A stretch of 64,000 bases of DNA, taken from contig CM032798.1 of the NCBI GenBank assembly GCA_019155185.1, positions 4,105,501 through 4,169,500 on the forward strand, read 5' to 3'. Shown one piece after another: positions 60,153 to 64,000 of this stretch (the stretch's first letter is position 1; each line of letters begins with the position of its first letter). The translations under genes were made by a program, and so were the position numbers. The DNA is from Beaufortia kweichowensis. Taxonomy: Eukaryota; Chordata; Actinopteri; Cypriniformes; Gastromyzontidae. The notes beneath the pieces are model-generated. The model did not search any database. It was not told the origin of the DNA and saw only the letters and a program-made list of their open reading frames with translations.

Positions 60153-61052
60153 TGTTTCTGTTTTTCACCTGTTTCATCCATCAGACACATCATAATTATG
60201 ATACAAAAAGCCTTTTGAAGGAAAAGAAAAGAAACTTGTCGCCAGCACCTTATCGTAGGTTTATATCACGGACAGGAATGCAAACAGACATGGCACAAAT
60301 TCTATCTAATACTATGTGGTGGTCTGATAAACCACATCAGAAGATGAGATTAGCTGTGTTAAACTTAATTCATTGCCGTGTTCCTTCTGGAAGCTGCAGA
60401 GATAACCAGACATTCCAGTTGCCATTCTGATGACATCAGTATGCCTCCAGAGCAGAGGAGACATGCCGTTTCCTCTTCATCAGGGCAAATAAAGCAGCGC
60501 TTTGATGATATCATCCAGAGACAAGACCCCTCGCTCTCTGACACTGTCAGTCACACCAAACAACTGAATTGCATTTCCCGTTAATCAGGTTCCTGTTTAT
60601 GTATGTGTGTGTGTGGGGGACTACACTGTGGAGATTGCATTTGCAGAATACTGTGGCACAAACATACACAACAGTGCTGCGTTTCGTTTCAGCATCTGCA
60701 TTGTTCATTATAACTGCAACAAGTTTGTAATGAGGTAAAAGTGCAACAGAGCAGATGTTAACCACTAAACAGATGTCACGGGAACGTCTGCACGAAGGGA
60801 AGTAATACTACAGTAATATGATTTAGTTTTTTTATTATTATGCCACACCTTGGTGAACACTCTAATACACATCACCTTACCACTAATATAAACATAGCAG
60901 TTTACATTTATTCATAGTACATATATTACATTACTTTATAATGTATTGTATTTTAGTTTTTAATAATGTTCTTAAATACCTTTTTATGCCAATTAGATAA
61001 AAAATGATACATTGTGTATATAATTGTGTATATTAAAGTTTTATATCTGTCT

Positions 61053-61073
61053 GTCCGTCCGTCCATCCATCAC
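61053..61073. repeat. Short tetranucleotide repeat
   Basis: Imperfect GTCT/GTCC/ATCC units (ctgtctgtccgtccgtccat). Too short to say more. Confidence 0.7.
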
Positions 61074-63845
61074 TTTGTACTTCAGTCACTACTTTAGTTT
61101 CTATCTAGGTTAGGTTTGTTTGTTGAAAAGGCATTTTTAAGGTAGTAATGTGCTGCCCCCTTCTGTCTACAGCTATGAAAGCTCGTCCTAAATTTCTTGA
61201 GCTTGTTATGAAACACTTCAATGCAACTGAAAGTATTTGGCGCCTCCTATTGGTCATGGATCGAGTTACCACGTGTTTATTAAGGAGGAACAGAAACTGA
61301 AATCATTAAAAATTAGCGCACCACTACCTTTAAGTTGTTAGGAGTTTAAATAAACAACTTATTTATGGAATATTATTATTGTCCTTAAAAAGGACACATG
61401 TTTAAGTTTAAAAAAGTTTTAGATTGATGTTCTAATTGATGAAATTGATCAACAAAAATAAAAAAAGACTTAAATCTATCAAAAAAAATTTTTTTCCTTA
61501 AATGTAATACCACAGGTGTTATAATTACCACTCCTGAGAACTTTAGTCTCACATCTCCATTGACTTTAATGTCCTAATGTTAACAGGGTTCCTCACCACA
61601 TGCACATTTCACTGTTTCTTCCTTGAATTTATAATTAAGGCCCATTTCTGTACGTGTCAGCAGCACGGGGTTCTCTGGGGAAGTGATGGGCTGCTGTTTT
61701 AATGCCGGTGCATTTGGTCCCTCGAGAACTGTTTATAGTGCCCTTCAGCAAGGACCCGGTCCTTAATTACTTCAGCATGAGTTCTGTCACACCAGAGAGT
61801 CCCAGCATGCCTTTATACTGGTAATATTTTACACTGGGTGTAGCTGAAATGAATAGAGCTTATAACCAGTAAAAGCATTATTACTTATTCAAACGCTTAG
61901 ACGTTCCAGTCAAGTTTCTTTAGAATCACTTAATACAAAGGGACCGTTTGGATAAATAATCCTTGCCAAAGCCTTGCCAAACATCAATTATTGGATACGG
62001 AATGCTTTTTTATTCACGAAAGACAAAACAGACAACATGTTTTTCTCCTCACCATGTATTGTATTTCTATTATTGTCTAGAGGACCACATTTAAATGGAT
62101 TTGCAATAATAAAAGCATCATTTATGTTTGCTTATTGTATATTTATGCTTTCCTGTGGATCAAGTCAAGTTCATGGGTTCAAATGCATATACTGATGAAT
62201 TATAAAGCCTGAACATGTCAGTTCGATAGCATAAACTATTTTAAAGTACATTTACGCATCTGTCAGAGGTTTCGCAATTTCAAAATCAACACTGGGTCGC
62301 AATATCGTTTGATATATGAACACAAAGGCATGAACCACCATAATACCCCTGTAGAGAATTGGCCATTTAGTGCGTTTGGTTGACCGGTAGCACATTTTAC
62401 ACAGCATGTGACCTAATTTTCACCCATCAGGTTTAGAAAACCTTGACAACCCCCTTTATTTGAACATTTATGGTAGGCATGACCACAAGCAGTAGCACGT
62501 TACTAATGATCTGGAACAGGCTGAAGATATAACACTGGTCTTTTTAGTGATGTCACCTATTAATGTTTGGGTGTCATGCCAAGCACCATCTGCTAACAGG
62601 GTTCCAAATATAGCTGCAATTGTTCTTGAAGGAGAATTTTTAAATGTGGTGTTATAATCTGGTTTGTGTTTACTGGATAGGCTTATGTTCCATCATAACT
62701 GTTCCATCATTATTTATAGATCATACATGTCTGTGCATACACCGTGTTATTGGCGTTTACAAAAGATGTGAAGTCATGAAATGGTCATAAACGTGAGATT
62801 TCTTTCCAGGCATGAACAGAATACTCCATCTCTATCTGACAAAAAAAGTTATAGTCCAACCACAAATCATATTCCAACTATGATAAATGTATTGTTATAT
62901 AACAGTTAGTTAGGATCATGTAATCTGATTAGACAAGCATATTTAGTGTAACGACAGGACCTGTGTTATTTTGCCTGCAGCATTGAGCGGGTGTTTTGAA
63001 ATCTCTATGTTGTCTCTCTCTTCAGATTCTCTCAGGGGAGAGGACGAGCAGGAAAACAGGAATTGAGCTGGAATGGACTAACTGTGCATACTTGGGTATA
63101 TATGAGGGTATTTAGTTATTAATTTATGTTGTCATGCATTTGTTTTTTCTCTTTTAATGTTTTTGTGACTCATGTAACTCAAACTGTTACAGGCAATTCT
63201 GTCTAAATGTCAACCTTACCAGTAAAATAGTTTTTATCATACTGATAGCTCAAATGTCAATATTTGGTGGTTTAAATGCCCATTTGAGGTCTCTCTTAAA
63301 GTTTTAAAAGCATTTTTATATGTTTAAAGCATGCTTTTTCATACTCAGGCAAGTGCTGTTTTCAGAATTTTCACATTTATAACAGTCCATATTTCACATA
63401 GTTCACAAGTTATTATAACTATTTTATGTTCTTTGATGATCATCTCTTCTATTTGTTGGGTATTACTGCTTCTGGTTTGTGCATTTTATTTCACAGAAAT
63501 CATACAAAGTTTGTTGCCTTTTTTTTGTCACATCCATACCGCATATATATATTCCTCCTCTTTAAAAGTAAATATGTGTAAAAGCTGATATTTTTCTAAT
63601 GTCTAGACTCTATGAACGGGGGTTTACTAAAGCATAAACAGATGATTCAGCACAATTATAATACATACATTCTGTGAGAATTTATATTTGAAGTTTTTGA
63701 TTGCAAATGTCTAAAGTCCTTAACGCTGGAATTGCCCTTCCATTGTAACTAAATATATCAAAAGTAAAATAAAGCTCTGATCACCCTGTCTAGGTTTACT
63801 TTGTGATAAAACAAGCCAAGCCATTTTAACCAACCAAGTGACTTA

Positions 63846-64000
63846 GTGGGATAGTAACCCAAAAATAAAAATTATGTCATCATTTTTTTATCAAAACGCT
63901 GGTTACCGGCACCTATTGACTTCCATTGTACCTTGTGTCCATACAATGAAAGTGAATGGGTGCCGGTAAGCAGCGTTTTGCAAAATATCTTCTTTTGTCA
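63846..64000. repeat. Palindromic Angel-type element, cut by the window edge
   Basis: It starts near gtgggatagtaacccaaaaa and carries the same central module as the 27.3-kb copy: ggttaccggcacc facing gggtgccggtaagcagc around attgacttccattgtacctt. The right arm runs off the end of the window. Confidence 0.7.

Overview
The window is vertebrate genomic DNA, most likely from a cypriniform (carp-like) teleost. The evidence is one intron-rich, vertebrate-type gene with canonical GT-AG splice sites, AT-rich introns and spacers, and many short dispersed repeats typical of cyprinid genomes: palindromic elements with TTAA ends, Tc1/mariner remnants with TA flanks, and GTTGCTAGG-type and CCAGC/GCTGG-type repeats. 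Nothing bacterial, viral or CRISPR-like was seen.

One protein-coding gene is recognisable. It lies on the minus strand and belongs to the L1 family of neural cell-adhesion molecules. Its closest match is CHL1 (close homolog of L1); I could not decide between teleost paralogues a and b. Twenty-one coding exons were read directly between 16,375 and 766. They encode, in order, a signal peptide, six immunoglobulin domains, three complete fibronectin III domains and the start of a fourth. About 966 residues of a protein of roughly 1,200 are present. The rest of FN4, the membrane-proximal part, the transmembrane segment and the ankyrin-binding tail lie beyond position 1. Exon phases fit one another throughout, except for one event: the second Ig1 exon (12,779-12,968) is one base short near 12,880, which shifts the frame into a stop at 12,818-12,820. 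This looks like a one-base assembly or sequencing deletion in an A-run, but it could be a real null allele.

Upstream of the first coding exon is a 5'UTR segment with a two-codon upstream ORF, and then an intron of about 36 kb. The probable first, noncoding exon and CpG-rich promoter are at about 52,870-53,130. Their evidence is a strong donor site, local CpG density, a GC box and a TATA-like sequence. Intron 1 (16,468-52,872) and the region upstream (53,130-64,000) show no convincing coding sequence. They hold dispersed repeats, a 73-bp GA microsatellite at 24.1 kb and a CT microsatellite of about 300 bp at 54.8-55.1 kb.

I found no undescribed biological system. The items most worth checking are the Ig1 frameshift, several strong inverted repeats (11,358-11,416; 35,848-35,949; 7,887-8,036), a short linker exon likely to be alternatively spliced, and two copies of one palindromic element subfamily.
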